A DNA stretch of 47,623 nt from Bacteroidaceae bacterium. Lineage in GTDB: Bacteria; Bacteroidota; Bacteroidia; Bacteroidales; Bacteroidaceae. Of this stretch, positions 16,164-25,412 are shown piece by piece (position 1 is the first letter of the stretch; every line of letters begins with the position of its first letter). The notes below the pieces were generated by a model, which had not been told where the DNA came from, made no database searches, and worked only from the letters and a program-made list of their open reading frames with translations. Location: contig JAKSIU010000019.1 in NCBI GenBank assembly GCA_024398615.1, positions 1 to 47,623 of the forward strand, given 5' to 3'. The position numbers were made by a program, and so were the translations under genes.

Positions 16164-18689
16164 TTATTTGATGAGGTTCTTGAATGCCGAACCGAATATC
16201 AGGTAGCTGGTGTTGCCGGCAATGGTACCCTCGTTCTGTCCCCACAGGAATGGCCAGTCGTCATAATTCTCGAAATGGTCAGGGTTGCGGAACAGTACGC
16301 CTGGAGCCACGTTGCCTGGAATGAACGAGAAGTCTGCGCGGTTGTTGCCGTAGAAGACTGACTTGGGATGGGTTGCACCTACAGCTGCCACAAGAGAGTA
16401 GTTGTGGTACGGATGGCATCCGAACATGTATGCCATGGCGTTGAATGCGTAGGTCTTGTCAATGATGTCGGGGAAATGGATGGCTGCGAATGTTGCAGTG
16501 GTGCCGAACGAGACCACACTGCCGCTGCCGGCCCAGTTGCCGGTGCCGATAGGTACACCATAGGGATTCTGATTGGATATGCGGTCCAGATATTCCTTGT
16601 ACTTGACAACGTATGGACGGAGCTTCTCCTTGTACTGGGCATCCATGTACGGTATGGCATCCATTGCGGTGCCTATGGCGTTGTTGGCGTTGCGCTCAAG
16701 TGCCGGCCATATCTGTTCGGTGAAACGGTCAAGATATGCCTTGTCACCGGTGGCTACATAGAGCTGGAGGTTGGTGGCCATGTCGTTGCCGCCATTTCCG
16801 CGGAAACGGGCGTTGTTCTGCTGACGCTTGGCGTTGATTTCATTTGCTTCGGCCGTGAGACGCTTTGACTGGGTCAGGGCGCGCTCGGCAAGTTCATCGT
16901 CAAAACCGCGCAGGGCGTGGCTGGCTGCGGCGAACATGGTTGCTGCCCGGAGGTCCAGACCTGCATCGCGGGTGGTGAAGGCCCACATGTCATCGGGTGT
17001 TCCGCTTGACTTTCCATCGGCCGAAATCTCATAAGGCTTGAGTGACGGGTCATAATGCAGACCGTCGGTAATGGCAGCGGCATCGCCCAGATGGTGGTAG
17101 TTGTCAAGTACGGAATTCGACAGGGTCGATGCCATGTGTCCTATGTTCTCGGCCTGTGCAACCAGATTCAGCACACCGTGGCGGATGAACTGGAGCATAT
17201 CGGGTATTCCGTCCGGACGGTGCAGGTCAACGTAACGCTGGTCTTCGCTTACGAAAGTCTCGTCACGCATGGGCTTGAAACGTTCCCAGATGTTGACCAT
17301 GTTCTGTACGACGCTGATGTTCGAACCGGTTTCGATATCGAAGTCGCCCGCATCGAAGTATCCGCCTATGTTCAGGCCCGGGATGAGTTCCAGTGCCTTG
17401 TACTTGGTGTCGGTTGTCGGGCCCTGTGAGTGCAGGTCAAAGTGGTCTGTCGGTGCAGGGGCCTGAAGATAGCCCTCCTTGAACGGTTCGCCGTGCCAGA
17501 TTCGGTAACCCTCGTTCACGGTCATGTGGTTCATGTGGATGGGAATCCAGACATCGCTGGTGGCATCGGTTATCTTGTCATATACGCTGTTGTCGATTAT
17601 GAAGTTGTCGGTCTTGACGCCTGCGTACTCTATGTAGTAGATGCCCGGCTTCTCCAGCTTGCTGAAATCGAACTTGGCATAATTGTACTTGTAATAGGGG
17701 CCCCACATTGTAACGTCACCGGTGAAGGCCTTGACAATGCTGCCGTCCTCGGAGATTCTGAAGACCGATGCTGAAGGCTGCATCCTGTCGTTCTTGTCAA
17801 GCTCGATGACTGCGACCTTGGGCTGTGAAGGCAGGTAACCCATCTGTGAGAATCCTATGTTGGGCTGGCGTACCCAGTCCTTGACGGAGTTGGGAGTAAT
17901 GGTCCATGTCAGGACCTTGCCGGTCTTGCCGGCCGGAAGGAGACTGCGCAGGACGTACCAGCCGTTCTGTGCTATCATGCGGCCGTCATAGAGATTCATG
18001 TCGGCAGAGGACTTGACTGTGATCATGCGCTCAGGAGCGTCCGGGGCCATGATGATGGTACGTCCGGTTTCCATTGGCAGAGGATCGACGAACTGGGCGG
18101 TTCCACGGTCATCGTATGTCTTGTAGCCCTTGTACTGCCTGATCTTCTCGCTGTTGGGGCGGGCTGTGGTCTCACTTACGGCATAGCGGGGGAAACGGTT
18201 AAGACGTCCGTCCATGATGTATGTCTTGTTCCAGTACTGTGAAGGCAGGAATTCAAGATTGAATCCGGCATCGCCTTCCAGTTCCTCGGGCAGGGGCTTG
18301 TCAAGCCAGACCTGTACCTCAACAAGTCCGTCCTTGCCGGTCACAACCAGACGGCTGTCGAAATTGAAATCCTTGTATGAAAGGGTAAGCTCGACAGTGT
18401 TGGCATCGGCATTCACTTTGCGGCCTGATGTCGCGGGAACCAGGTCCCACTGCTCAGGGGTGTTGCTCAGGCGTATTGCACCGCCCTGCACCGTGCGTAC
18501 TCCGTGGTGGATGATTTCCAGACCAGAGTTTTTCTCGTCATTGAACCCTCCGGAAAAAGTGTTGTTGTAAACCAGGACGTTGACTCCACGGGTCTCGAAG
18601 TACCCGCTTTCGTTCAGCTTGAGCTGCTGTGCGGCGGCAAACAGCGGAATGGCCGCAACTGCTGCGGCAAGGACTATCCTTTTTGACAT
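16164..18689 (-). CDS. Glycoside hydrolase family 9 enzyme (endo-glucanase type)
   Basis: An 841-aa exported protein (signal ending FAAAQQ). A beta-rich N-terminal region (30-270) of unclear family is followed by an Ig-like CelD_N domain (about 278-370: IGFSQMGYLPSQPKVAV and on to GIYYIEY). The catalytic (alpha/alpha)6 domain has the GH9 base motif GGYFDAGDFD (Asp446 and Asp449) and ends with LWGQNEGTIAGN, in which Glu820 is the expected general acid. GH9 enzymes cleave beta-1,4-glucans with inversion. It is the first gene of a two-gene operon with a GH127/146 arabinofuranosidase, suggesting action on a mixed plant cell-wall polymer. No SusC/SusD pair is present. A near-match -7 box (TATATTTC) lies 39-46 bases upstream. 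Confidence 0.9.
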   Translation of the reverse strand: MSKRIVLAAAVAAIPLFAAAQQLKLNESGYFETRGVNVLVYNNTFSGGFNDEKNSGLEIIHHGVRTVQGGAIRLSNTPEQWDLVPATSGRKVNADANTVELTLSYKDFNFDSRLVVTGKDGLVEVQVWLDKPLPEELEGDAGFNLEFLPSQYWNKTYIMDGRLNRFPRYAVSETTARPNSEKIRQYKGYKTYDDRGTAQFVDPLPMETGRTIIMAPDAPERMITVKSSADMNLYDGRMIAQNGWYVLRSLLPAGKTGKVLTWTITPNSVKDWVRQPNIGFSQMGYLPSQPKVAVIELDKNDRMQPSASVFRISEDGSIVKAFTGDVTMWGPYYKYNYAKFDFSKLEKPGIYYIEYAGVKTDNFIIDNSVYDKITDATSDVWIPIHMNHMTVNEGYRIWHGEPFKEGYLQAPAPTDHFDLHSQGPTTDTKYKALELIPGLNIGGYFDAGDFDIETGSNISVVQNMVNIWERFKPMRDETFVSEDQRYVDLHRPDGIPDMLQFIRHGVLNLVAQAENIGHMASTLSNSVLDNYHHLGDAAAITDGLHYDPSLKPYEISADGKSSGTPDDMWAFTTRDAGLDLRAATMFAAASHALRGFDDELAERALTQSKRLTAEANEINAKRQQNNARFRGNGGNDMATNLQLYVATGDKAYLDRFTEQIWPALERNANNAIGTAMDAIPYMDAQYKEKLRPYVVKYKEYLDRISNQNPYGVPIGTGNWAGSGSVVSFGTTATFAAIHFPDIIDKTYAFNAMAYMFGCHPYHNYSLVAAVGATHPKSVFYGNNRADFSFIPGNVAPGVLFRNPDHFENYDDWPFLWGQNEGTIAGNTSYLIFGSAFKNLIK

Positions 18690-18803
18690 ATCAGAGGTGT
18701 TTATACAGTGTTAAGTTGGACTGAATTGAAATATAAAGGTTTAACAGGATACAATATTAGGCAAAATGGCTGTAAAATAAATCATGCAACGCGATAAAAT
18801 TGC

Positions 18804-18811
18804 TAAATTTG
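18804..18811 (+). promoter_or_regulatory. -7 box (TAAATTTG) of the M13 peptidase operon
   Basis: An exact TAnnTTTG match 28 bases before the ATG of the first M13 gene. The -33 region is AT-rich without a clear TTTG. Confidence 0.5.
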
Positions 18812-18839
18812 CGGCCTGTTTGAAAGGATTATTATCAAT

Positions 18840-20882
18840 ATGAAAAGTAAAAACGTTATTTTGACAGTAATGGCATTAATGGCTATGACCGCTTGTTCAG
18901 AGAAGGCTCCAAAGGGAGACGATATGGGTATAAAGTTGGAGAATCTGGACCAGACAGCTGTTCCGGGCGATGATTTCTTCCAGTTCGCCTGCGGTGGATG
19001 GATGAAGAACAATCCTCTGACCGACGAGTATTCACGTTTCGGAAGTTTTGACATGCTGGCCGAGAACAACCGCGAGCAGCTCAAGGGACTTATCGATGAG
19101 ATTGTAAGCACCCAGCATGAGAAGGGGAGCAATGCCCAAAAAATTGCAGACCTCTATAACCTGGTTATGGATACGGTTCGCCGTAACAACGATGGCATTG
19201 AACCTATCAGACCCTACATTGACAGGATTGAGGCAATCAGCAGCCAGGAACAGGTGTTCCCGACCATGATTGCTCTTGAGTATGACGGAATGGCAAGCGG
19301 CTATTTCGGCGTAGGCATTGGAGCCGACATGATGGACAGCAAGATGAATATCGTTGGTGTAGGCCAGGGCGGTCTGTCACTGGGCGAGAAGGAATATTAT
19401 GTGGATAATGATGAAGCCACGACCGCTATCCGTGAGGCTTTCAAGAAGCACATTGTCCGCATGTTCCAGCTCTACGGCTTCGATGAGGAGACTGCAACCG
19501 GGAAGATGGAGAGTGTGATGAAAATCGAGACTCTCATTGCCGACAAGTCTTATAATGGCGTACAGCAGCGTGATCCGGCAGCAAACTATCACAAGATGCC
19601 GTATGCACAGTTCCTTGAGGATTACAAGGGCATTGACTGGAACCTGTATTTCAAGACAATGGGCATGGAAGGGATTGAGGAGATCGATGTCAACCAGCCC
19701 GAACCGATTCACGAGGTAGAGCGCATCCTGGCCGAGGTTCCGTTCGAGGACCACAAGGCATATATGGAATGGCAGGTCATTGACGGCAGCGCATCGCAGC
19801 TGACCCAGGAATTCGACCAGGCCAACTTTGACTTCTATGGAACGGTCATGAGCGGCAAGAAGGAGCAGCAGCCCATGTGGAAGCGCGCTACAAGCACTGT
19901 TAGTGCCATCCTTGGCGAGGCCATCGGACAGCTTTACACCGAGAAGTATTTCCCGGCTGAATCAAAGGCACGTATGGAGCAGCTGGTGAAGAACCTGCAG
20001 ATTGCCCTTGGCCAGCGCATAGACGAGCAGGACTGGATGAGCGATTCCACCAAGATGCGCGCTCACGAAAAGCTGGACGCATTCTACGTGAAGATAGGTT
20101 ATCCTGACAAGTGGAAGGATTACAGCAAGATGGAGATTGATCCTTCAAAGAGCTATGTCGAGAATATGATTGAGGTGTCACATTACATGCTGGCCGATGC
20201 CATTGAGCGCAAGTTCAAGAAGCCGGTCGACAATACCGAATGGTTCATGACACCCCAGACCGTCAATGCATATTACAATCCTACGACCAACGAAATCTGC
20301 TTCCCGGCAGGTATCCTCCAGTATCCTTTCTTTGACATGGAGGCCGATGACGCATTCAACTACGGTGCCATCGGAGTTGTAATAGGTCATGAGATGACTC
20401 ACGGATTCGATGACCAGGGCCGTCAGTTCGACAAGGAAGGCAATATGAACGACTGGTGGGCTGAGGGTGATGCTGAACGTTTCACCGAGCACGTCAATGT
20501 CATTGTCGATCATTTCAACGGAATTGAAGTCCTGCCTGGTCTGAAGGCCAATGGCGCTCTCTGCCTTGGTGAGAACATTGCTGACCATGGCGGTCTGATG
20601 GTAGCCTATCAGGCATACAAGAACGCGACCAAGGACAATCCTCTGCCCGAGAAGAACGGTTTCACAGCTGACCAGCGCTTCTTCATGGCATACGCAGGCG
20701 TGTGGGCCGGCAACATCCGTGACGAGGAGATCCGCAACCGTACCAAGAGCGATGTCCATTCACTCAGCCGCTGGCGCGTGAACGGCACTCTGCCTCACAT
20801 TGACGCATGGTACGATGCATTCGGCATCACTGAAGACAATGCACTTTACCTGCCGAAGGAAAAGCGCGCTGTAATCTGGTAA
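18840..20882 (+). CDS. M13 family metallopeptidase lipoprotein (neprilysin/PepO type)
   Basis: A 680-aa protein with a lipoprotein leader (Cys19 in AMTACS), so it is membrane-anchored outside the cytoplasm. The M13 features are complete: DDFFQFACGGWMKNN near the N-terminus, NAYYNPTTNEICFPAGILQ, the zinc motif HEMTH (His517-Glu518-x-x-His521), and GENIADHGG with the third ligand Glu578. The protein ends in the family C-terminal VIW. M13 enzymes cut small peptides on the amino side of hydrophobic residues. A second M13 gene begins directly after its single TAA stop in the same frame, and a U32 gene follows, so the three form one transcription unit. Confidence 0.93.
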   Translation: MKSKNVILTVMALMAMTACSEKAPKGDDMGIKLENLDQTAVPGDDFFQFACGGWMKNNPLTDEYSRFGSFDMLAENNREQLKGLIDEIVSTQHEKGSNAQKIADLYNLVMDTVRRNNDGIEPIRPYIDRIEAISSQEQVFPTMIALEYDGMASGYFGVGIGADMMDSKMNIVGVGQGGLSLGEKEYYVDNDEATTAIREAFKKHIVRMFQLYGFDEETATGKMESVMKIETLIADKSYNGVQQRDPAANYHKMPYAQFLEDYKGIDWNLYFKTMGMEGIEEIDVNQPEPIHEVERILAEVPFEDHKAYMEWQVIDGSASQLTQEFDQANFDFYGTVMSGKKEQQPMWKRATSTVSAILGEAIGQLYTEKYFPAESKARMEQLVKNLQIALGQRIDEQDWMSDSTKMRAHEKLDAFYVKIGYPDKWKDYSKMEIDPSKSYVENMIEVSHYMLADAIERKFKKPVDNTEWFMTPQTVNAYYNPTTNEICFPAGILQYPFFDMEADDAFNYGAIGVVIGHEMTHGFDDQGRQFDKEGNMNDWWAEGDAERFTEHVNVIVDHFNGIEVLPGLKANGALCLGENIADHGGLMVAYQAYKNATKDNPLPEKNGFTADQRFFMAYAGVWAGNIRDEEIRNRTKSDVHSLSRWRVNGTLPHIDAWYDAFGITEDNALYLPKEKRAVIW

Positions 20883-20894
20883 TTGACAGAATAC

Positions 20895-22862
20895 ATGTCC
20901 TGCACGGCTGGAATCAGGGAGGAAAACCTTGACAGGAGCGTTTCGGCTGGAACCGATTTCTGGCAGTTCAGCTGCGGGGGCTGGCTCAAGGCCAATCCGC
21001 TGACCGCACAGTACTCCAGTTACGGAACATATGACGAACTGGCTGAAAAGAACCGGAGCAGGATAAAGGATATCATTGACGGCATCATTGCAGGGGAACA
21101 TGCCCCCGGCAGTGATGCCGCCCGCATTTCCGGTCTCTACAGCCTGGTCATGGACACGGAGCGCAGGGACAGGGAAGGTATAAGTCCGTTGGACGAAGCC
21201 CGTCACCGGATTGCCGCAATAGGCAGCAGGCAGGAACTGCTTGACGCAATGATTGATCTGGATCCTCATGGCGTGACCGGATATCTTGATATCGGTATCG
21301 GACCCGACATGAGGAATAGCCGCATGAACATTGTCGGGCTGTGTCAGGGTGGGCTGACTCTTGGCGACAGGGAATATTACGTTGACCGTGACAGCCACAC
21401 CCGTGAAATAAGGGCTGCGTTCAAGAAGCATGTGGTAAGGATGCTCATGCTGGCCGGGTATGACGAAAAGGAAGCCCGCCGCCGCATGCGCATAATCTGG
21501 CGCATCGAACTCCGTCTGGCCCGCGCATCAAGCAGCAATGTCCAGTTGAGGGATCCGGAATCGAACTATCACAAGATGGCTTATTCCCGTCTGCTCAGAA
21601 ATTTCCCGGGTCTTGACTGGCAACGCTTTTTTGAACGTCTGGGACTTGGCGGTGTCGATTATGTCGATGTCGGTCAGCCGAAAGCCATCGGTGAGGCAAT
21701 CCGGGTCTTCAATGAGGAATCTGTTGAGGACCAGAAGGTGCTTATGGAATGGCAGCTGATCGATTCCAACGGAGCCAGATTGGACAGCCGCATGGATGAG
21801 GCCGATTTTGACTTCTACGGCAGGACCATGAGCGGGCAGCAGGAGCAGAAACCCATGTGGAAACGCGCGACTGCTACCGTAAGCGGCACTTTGGGCGATG
21901 CCATTGGCCGGATCTATGTGGAGAGGTATTTTCCAAAGGAGGCAAAGACGCGTATGGAGACTCTGGTGAGGAATCTCCAGAAGGCTCTTGAACGCCGCAT
22001 TGACGCGCAGGACTGGATGAGCCCCGGCACCAAATCGTATGCAAAACGGAAACTCCGGGCCTTCAAGTTCAAGATAGGATATCCTGACCGTTGGAAGGAC
22101 TACAGCGGGATGAATATAGATCCCGGAAAGAGCCTTTTCGAAAACAATGTGGAGATAAGCCGGTTCTTCTGGGAGGACATGGTGAGCCGTAAGTTCAAGA
22201 AACCGGTAGACCGTACCGAGTGGTACATGAATCCGCAGGAGATAAACGCATATTACGATACTTCGGTCAATGAGGTCTGTTTCCCGGCCGGCATTCTCCA
22301 GTACCCGTTCTTTGATATGGAGGCCGATGACGCCTTCAATTACGGGGCCATCGGATCGATTATAGGGCATGAGATGACTCACGGTTTCGATGATGAGGGG
22401 CGCCAGTTTGATCTGGCCGGCAATCTCAGGAACTGGTGGACTGTAAGGGATGCGGCCCGTTTCAACAGACGTGCCAGGAAACTGGTGGATTTCTTTGATT
22501 CCATTGAGGTTCTTGACGGACTTCATGCAAACGGAAAACTTACCCTTGGTGAGAATATTGCCGATCTGGGCGGACTGATTGTGGCATTTGAAGCTCTCAG
22601 CCGCGTACTGGAGAAGAATCCGCTGCCTGAAAAGCTGGGACTGACCCCACAACAGCGCTTCTTCGTTGCATATGCCTGTTCGTGGGCTGAGAATACAAGC
22701 GAGGAACTTGTGCATCAGATGACGAAAAGTGACGAGCATTCGCTTTCGCGTCTGCGTGTGAATGCCATTTTGCGACACATGGAGCAGTGGCACAGTGCAT
22801 TTGGGGTGAAGCCTGGCGATGCAATGTATCTTGCACCTGAAGACAGGGCTGAAATCTGGTAA
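20895..22862 (+). CDS. Second M13 family metallopeptidase, no signal peptide
   Basis: The 655-aa product (from this ATG) is a close full-length paralog of the upstream M13 protein. It keeps TDFWQFSCGGWLKAN, NAYYDTSVNEVCFPAGILQ, HEMTH (about 492-496) and GENIADLGG, and also ends EIW. It starts straight at the mature-domain sequence with no export signal. The reading frame is the same as that of the first gene, with just one TAA between them. Possible starts are TTG at 20883 and ATG at 20895; ATG is chosen here. Translation may depend on coupling to the first gene. Without a leader the enzyme should be cytoplasmic, unless readthrough makes a fused, exported two-domain protein. The U32 gene starts 7 bases later. 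Confidence 0.9.
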   Translation: MSCTAGIREENLDRSVSAGTDFWQFSCGGWLKANPLTAQYSSYGTYDELAEKNRSRIKDIIDGIIAGEHAPGSDAARISGLYSLVMDTERRDREGISPLDEARHRIAAIGSRQELLDAMIDLDPHGVTGYLDIGIGPDMRNSRMNIVGLCQGGLTLGDREYYVDRDSHTREIRAAFKKHVVRMLMLAGYDEKEARRRMRIIWRIELRLARASSSNVQLRDPESNYHKMAYSRLLRNFPGLDWQRFFERLGLGGVDYVDVGQPKAIGEAIRVFNEESVEDQKVLMEWQLIDSNGARLDSRMDEADFDFYGRTMSGQQEQKPMWKRATATVSGTLGDAIGRIYVERYFPKEAKTRMETLVRNLQKALERRIDAQDWMSPGTKSYAKRKLRAFKFKIGYPDRWKDYSGMNIDPGKSLFENNVEISRFFWEDMVSRKFKKPVDRTEWYMNPQEINAYYDTSVNEVCFPAGILQYPFFDMEADDAFNYGAIGSIIGHEMTHGFDDEGRQFDLAGNLRNWWTVRDAARFNRRARKLVDFFDSIEVLDGLHANGKLTLGENIADLGGLIVAFEALSRVLEKNPLPEKLGLTPQQRFFVAYACSWAENTSEELVHQMTKSDEHSLSRLRVNAILRHMEQWHSAFGVKPGDAMYLAPEDRAEIW

Positions 22863-22869
22863 CTTGATC

Positions 22870-24717
22870 ATGAAACAGGGAAAGACTTTGGAACTGCTTG
22901 CTCCAGCAAAGAATCTGGAGTGTGGCATTGAAGCGATAAGGCATGGAGCCGATGCCGTATACATAGGGCCGGCACGTTTCGGGGCACGTCAGGCCGCCGG
23001 AAACAATGTGGAGGATATAGCTGAATTGTGCGAATTCGCGCACCGTTATTGGGCAAAGGTATATGTGACCGTCAATACCATTCTCAGGGACGATGAGCTT
23101 CAGGATGTGGAGAAGCTGATATGGCAGCTCTATGAAGCCGGGGCCGATGCCTTGCTTGTCCAGGATATGGCCGTCCTGAAGATGAACCTTCCTCCGATAG
23201 CCCTGCATGCAAGCACACAGTGCGATGTCCGCAGCGTGGAGAAGGTCCGTTTCCTGGCATCGTGCGGCTTTACCCGTGTGGTGCTGGCGCGTGAACTGTC
23301 CATACATGAGATCCGTGAGATTCATGAAGCTTGTCCCGATGTGGAGCTGGAATGTTTCGTCCATGGCGCCCTGTGCGTGAGCTACAGCGGGCAATGTTAT
23401 GCTTCTCAGTACTGTTTCGGACGCAGCGCCAACAGAGGTGAATGTGCACAGTTCTGCCGCTTGAAGTTCGACCTTCAGGATGCACAGGGCAAGGTGCTGG
23501 TCAGAGGCAGACATCTGCTGTCACTGAAGGACATGAACCGTCTGGATTATCTTGAGGAGATGGCCGATGCCGGAGTGTGTTCATTCAAGATAGAGGGACG
23601 TCTTAAGGATGTGTCGTACGTGAAGAACATTGCTGCGGCATACAGCCGGAAGATTGACAGCATTGTGTCGCGCAGAAGTGAGTATTTCCGCGCTTCGTCC
23701 GGCCATTCCACTTATCTGTTCGACCCTGCTCCGGAAAAGAGCTTCAACCGCGGTTTTACAGACTATTTCCTTTTCGGACGCGGAGCGGACATATTCTCAT
23801 TCGATACTCCAAAGTCAACAGGTGAGCGTATGGGGACGCTTGACGGAGTGGGGCGGGGCTGGCTGAAAGTGTCCGGTTCCAGACAGTTCCACAATGGAGA
23901 CGGCCTGTGCTTCAAGGGACATGACGGCCAGCTTCAGGGATACCGTGTGAACCGCGTGGAAGGGGACCGTGTATTCCTGTTCCTTGAAAACGGCCAGATG
24001 CCTATAGTCCGTACCGGTACGGAGATATACCGTAACTATGACCAGGAGTTCGAGAAGATTCTCTCAAAGGATAGCGCATCGCGTAAAATACGGGTCAGAA
24101 TTGTCCTTTCCGAAACGCCTTATGGCTTCAGACTGCTGATGGCCGATGAGGACGGTGTGGAGGCATCGGTCTCAATTGAATGGAAGAAGGAACCGGCAAA
24201 GAGCAGTCAGGAGAGCAATATCAGGACCCAGCTGTCAAAGCTTGGCAATACTCCTTTTGAAGCTGCAGATGTAAAGACGGACATGTCGGAGAACTGGTTC
24301 ATCCCGTCATCGGTCCTTTCTGAACTGAGACGTCAGGTCTCGGAGGCTTTGGAGAAGAACAGGGCTGCACGCCGCATACGTCCCGAAAGGGGAATTGCCG
24401 TCAGGCAGGATTATCCGCTTGCTAGTCTGACATATCTTGGCAATGTGATGAATGCAAGTGCCCGCTCCTTCTATACGGAGCATGGAGTCGGGACAGTGGC
24501 CGATGCCTTTGAAAGACGCTTGCCGAACGGGAGGACAGCGATAATGTTCTGCCGCCATTGCCTGAGACGTGCATTAGGCGCATGTCCTAAGGGAAACAAT
24601 CCCGTACGCCTTGACGAACCGCTTTCGCTCTGCAGTACGGACGGACACCGGTTCCCCCTGCGTTTTGACTGTGCACACTGTCAGATGCAGGTGTTGACGG
24701 ATTTAGATGCAGATTGA
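22870..24717 (+). CDS. U32 family protein (RlhA/TrhP-like)
   Basis: The 615-aa product has the U32 beta-barrel start LELLAPAKNLECGIEAIRHGADAVYIGP and the family core with a Cys cluster: CFVHGALCVSYSGQC (162-176), then YCFG, then RGECAQFC (about 189-196), followed by SLKDMNRLDYLEEMADAGVCSFKIEGRLKD. Long U32 members (about 650 aa) in other bacteria, such as RlhA, hydroxylate an rRNA cytidine, and TrhP-type members act on tRNA wobble uridine; a [4Fe-4S] cluster on these Cys is established for the group. A Cys-rich C-terminal tail (CRHCLRRALGACP, and CAHC) may bind metal. The older peptidase label is unlikely to describe the function. The ATG was chosen as the start of conserved sequence; the earlier in-frame ATG lies inside the M13 gene. 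Confidence 0.9.
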   Translation: MKQGKTLELLAPAKNLECGIEAIRHGADAVYIGPARFGARQAAGNNVEDIAELCEFAHRYWAKVYVTVNTILRDDELQDVEKLIWQLYEAGADALLVQDMAVLKMNLPPIALHASTQCDVRSVEKVRFLASCGFTRVVLARELSIHEIREIHEACPDVELECFVHGALCVSYSGQCYASQYCFGRSANRGECAQFCRLKFDLQDAQGKVLVRGRHLLSLKDMNRLDYLEEMADAGVCSFKIEGRLKDVSYVKNIAAAYSRKIDSIVSRRSEYFRASSGHSTYLFDPAPEKSFNRGFTDYFLFGRGADIFSFDTPKSTGERMGTLDGVGRGWLKVSGSRQFHNGDGLCFKGHDGQLQGYRVNRVEGDRVFLFLENGQMPIVRTGTEIYRNYDQEFEKILSKDSASRKIRVRIVLSETPYGFRLLMADEDGVEASVSIEWKKEPAKSSQESNIRTQLSKLGNTPFEAADVKTDMSENWFIPSSVLSELRRQVSEALEKNRAARRIRPERGIAVRQDYPLASLTYLGNVMNASARSFYTEHGVGTVADAFERRLPNGRTAIMFCRHCLRRALGACPKGNNPVRLDEPLSLCSTDGHRFPLRFDCAHCQMQVLTDLDAD

Positions 24718-24793
24718 ACTGCTATTACATTTTTTATTTGCATATTTGCACACGAAAACGATAATTCATTAACAATATTAATACCGTATCATT

Positions 24794-25339
24794 ATGAAGA
24801 AAATTGGAAAGATCTTTGTTTTTGCCGCATTGGCAATGGCTTCTTACAGTGCTTCGGCAGAACTTGCTCCCCAGTGGCAGAAAGGTACTATACTGGCAAA
24901 TGTCGAACTTGGATTAGAACCTGTCGGTACTGCTGTGTCTGTTGATTATGTTCTCGTTGACAGCTGGTGGCAGGGACATTTTACCATAGGCGGTGAAATC
25001 GATTATGGACATAACTCATATAGCTATTGGAAAGAGAACAGAATAGGTGTTACACCACGTGTGACCTATGGTTTGAACATTACTCCGCAGTTTGAGGTAC
25101 ATGCCATGTTCGGTATGGGTTTCGCATATCAGAAAGACAAGTATGATGCAGTTTCACATGGTTCATACTTTGGCGTTGAAGTTACGTCCGAGGCATATTC
25201 TACGACTTCTACCTATCTGTTCTCAAATGATTTTGTCGGATGCCGTTATTTCTTCTCTGACAATGTCTCGGTAATGGGTGAGGTAGGTTATTCCAACGGG
25301 TTCCCGGATATCCGTGCCGGTCTTTCATTCAAGTTCTGA
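24794..25339 (+). CDS. Small outer-membrane beta-barrel protein
   Basis: 181 aa with a Lys-rich N-terminus, hydrophobic core and cleavage after ASA (about residue 22). The mature part consists of alternating strands with aromatic girdles (VSVDYVLVDSWWQGHFTIGGEIDYG, split here by turns), and ends in AGLSFKF, the C-terminal Phe signal for outer-membrane insertion. About eight strands would fit. No specific function can be read. A near-match -7 box, CATATTTG (24741-24748), lies about 45 bases before the ATG and a hairpin terminator follows, so it is probably monocistronic. Confidence 0.8.
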   Translation: MKKIGKIFVFAALAMASYSASAELAPQWQKGTILANVELGLEPVGTAVSVDYVLVDSWWQGHFTIGGEIDYGHNSYSYWKENRIGVTPRVTYGLNITPQFEVHAMFGMGFAYQKDKYDAVSHGSYFGVEVTSEAYSTTSTYLFSNDFVGCRYFFSDNVSVMGEVGYSNGFPDIRAGLSFKF

Positions 25340-25357
25340 ATGTAGCAGACAGTAACG

Positions 25358-25395
25358 GAAGCGGCGCATCCTGATTTCCCCGGATGCGCCGCTTC
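25358..25395. terminator. Convergent hairpin terminator
   Basis: A perfect 14-bp GC-rich stem (25358-25371 with 25382-25395) sits between the barrel gene and the convergent permease gene. The following plus-strand sequence TGTTATTGTTTG is only moderately T-rich. Confidence 0.7.
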
Positions 25396-25412
25396 TGTTA
25401 TTGTTTGCTGTC

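Noticed and set aside
22819-22869. Upstream start for the U32 gene
   Set aside because: It would overlap the end of the M13 gene; conserved U32 sequence begins at the ATG at 22870.
21528-22964. 478-codon minus-strand frame opposite the second M13 gene
   Set aside because: Antisense to a gene with complete zinc-peptidase motifs; no recognisable protein features.
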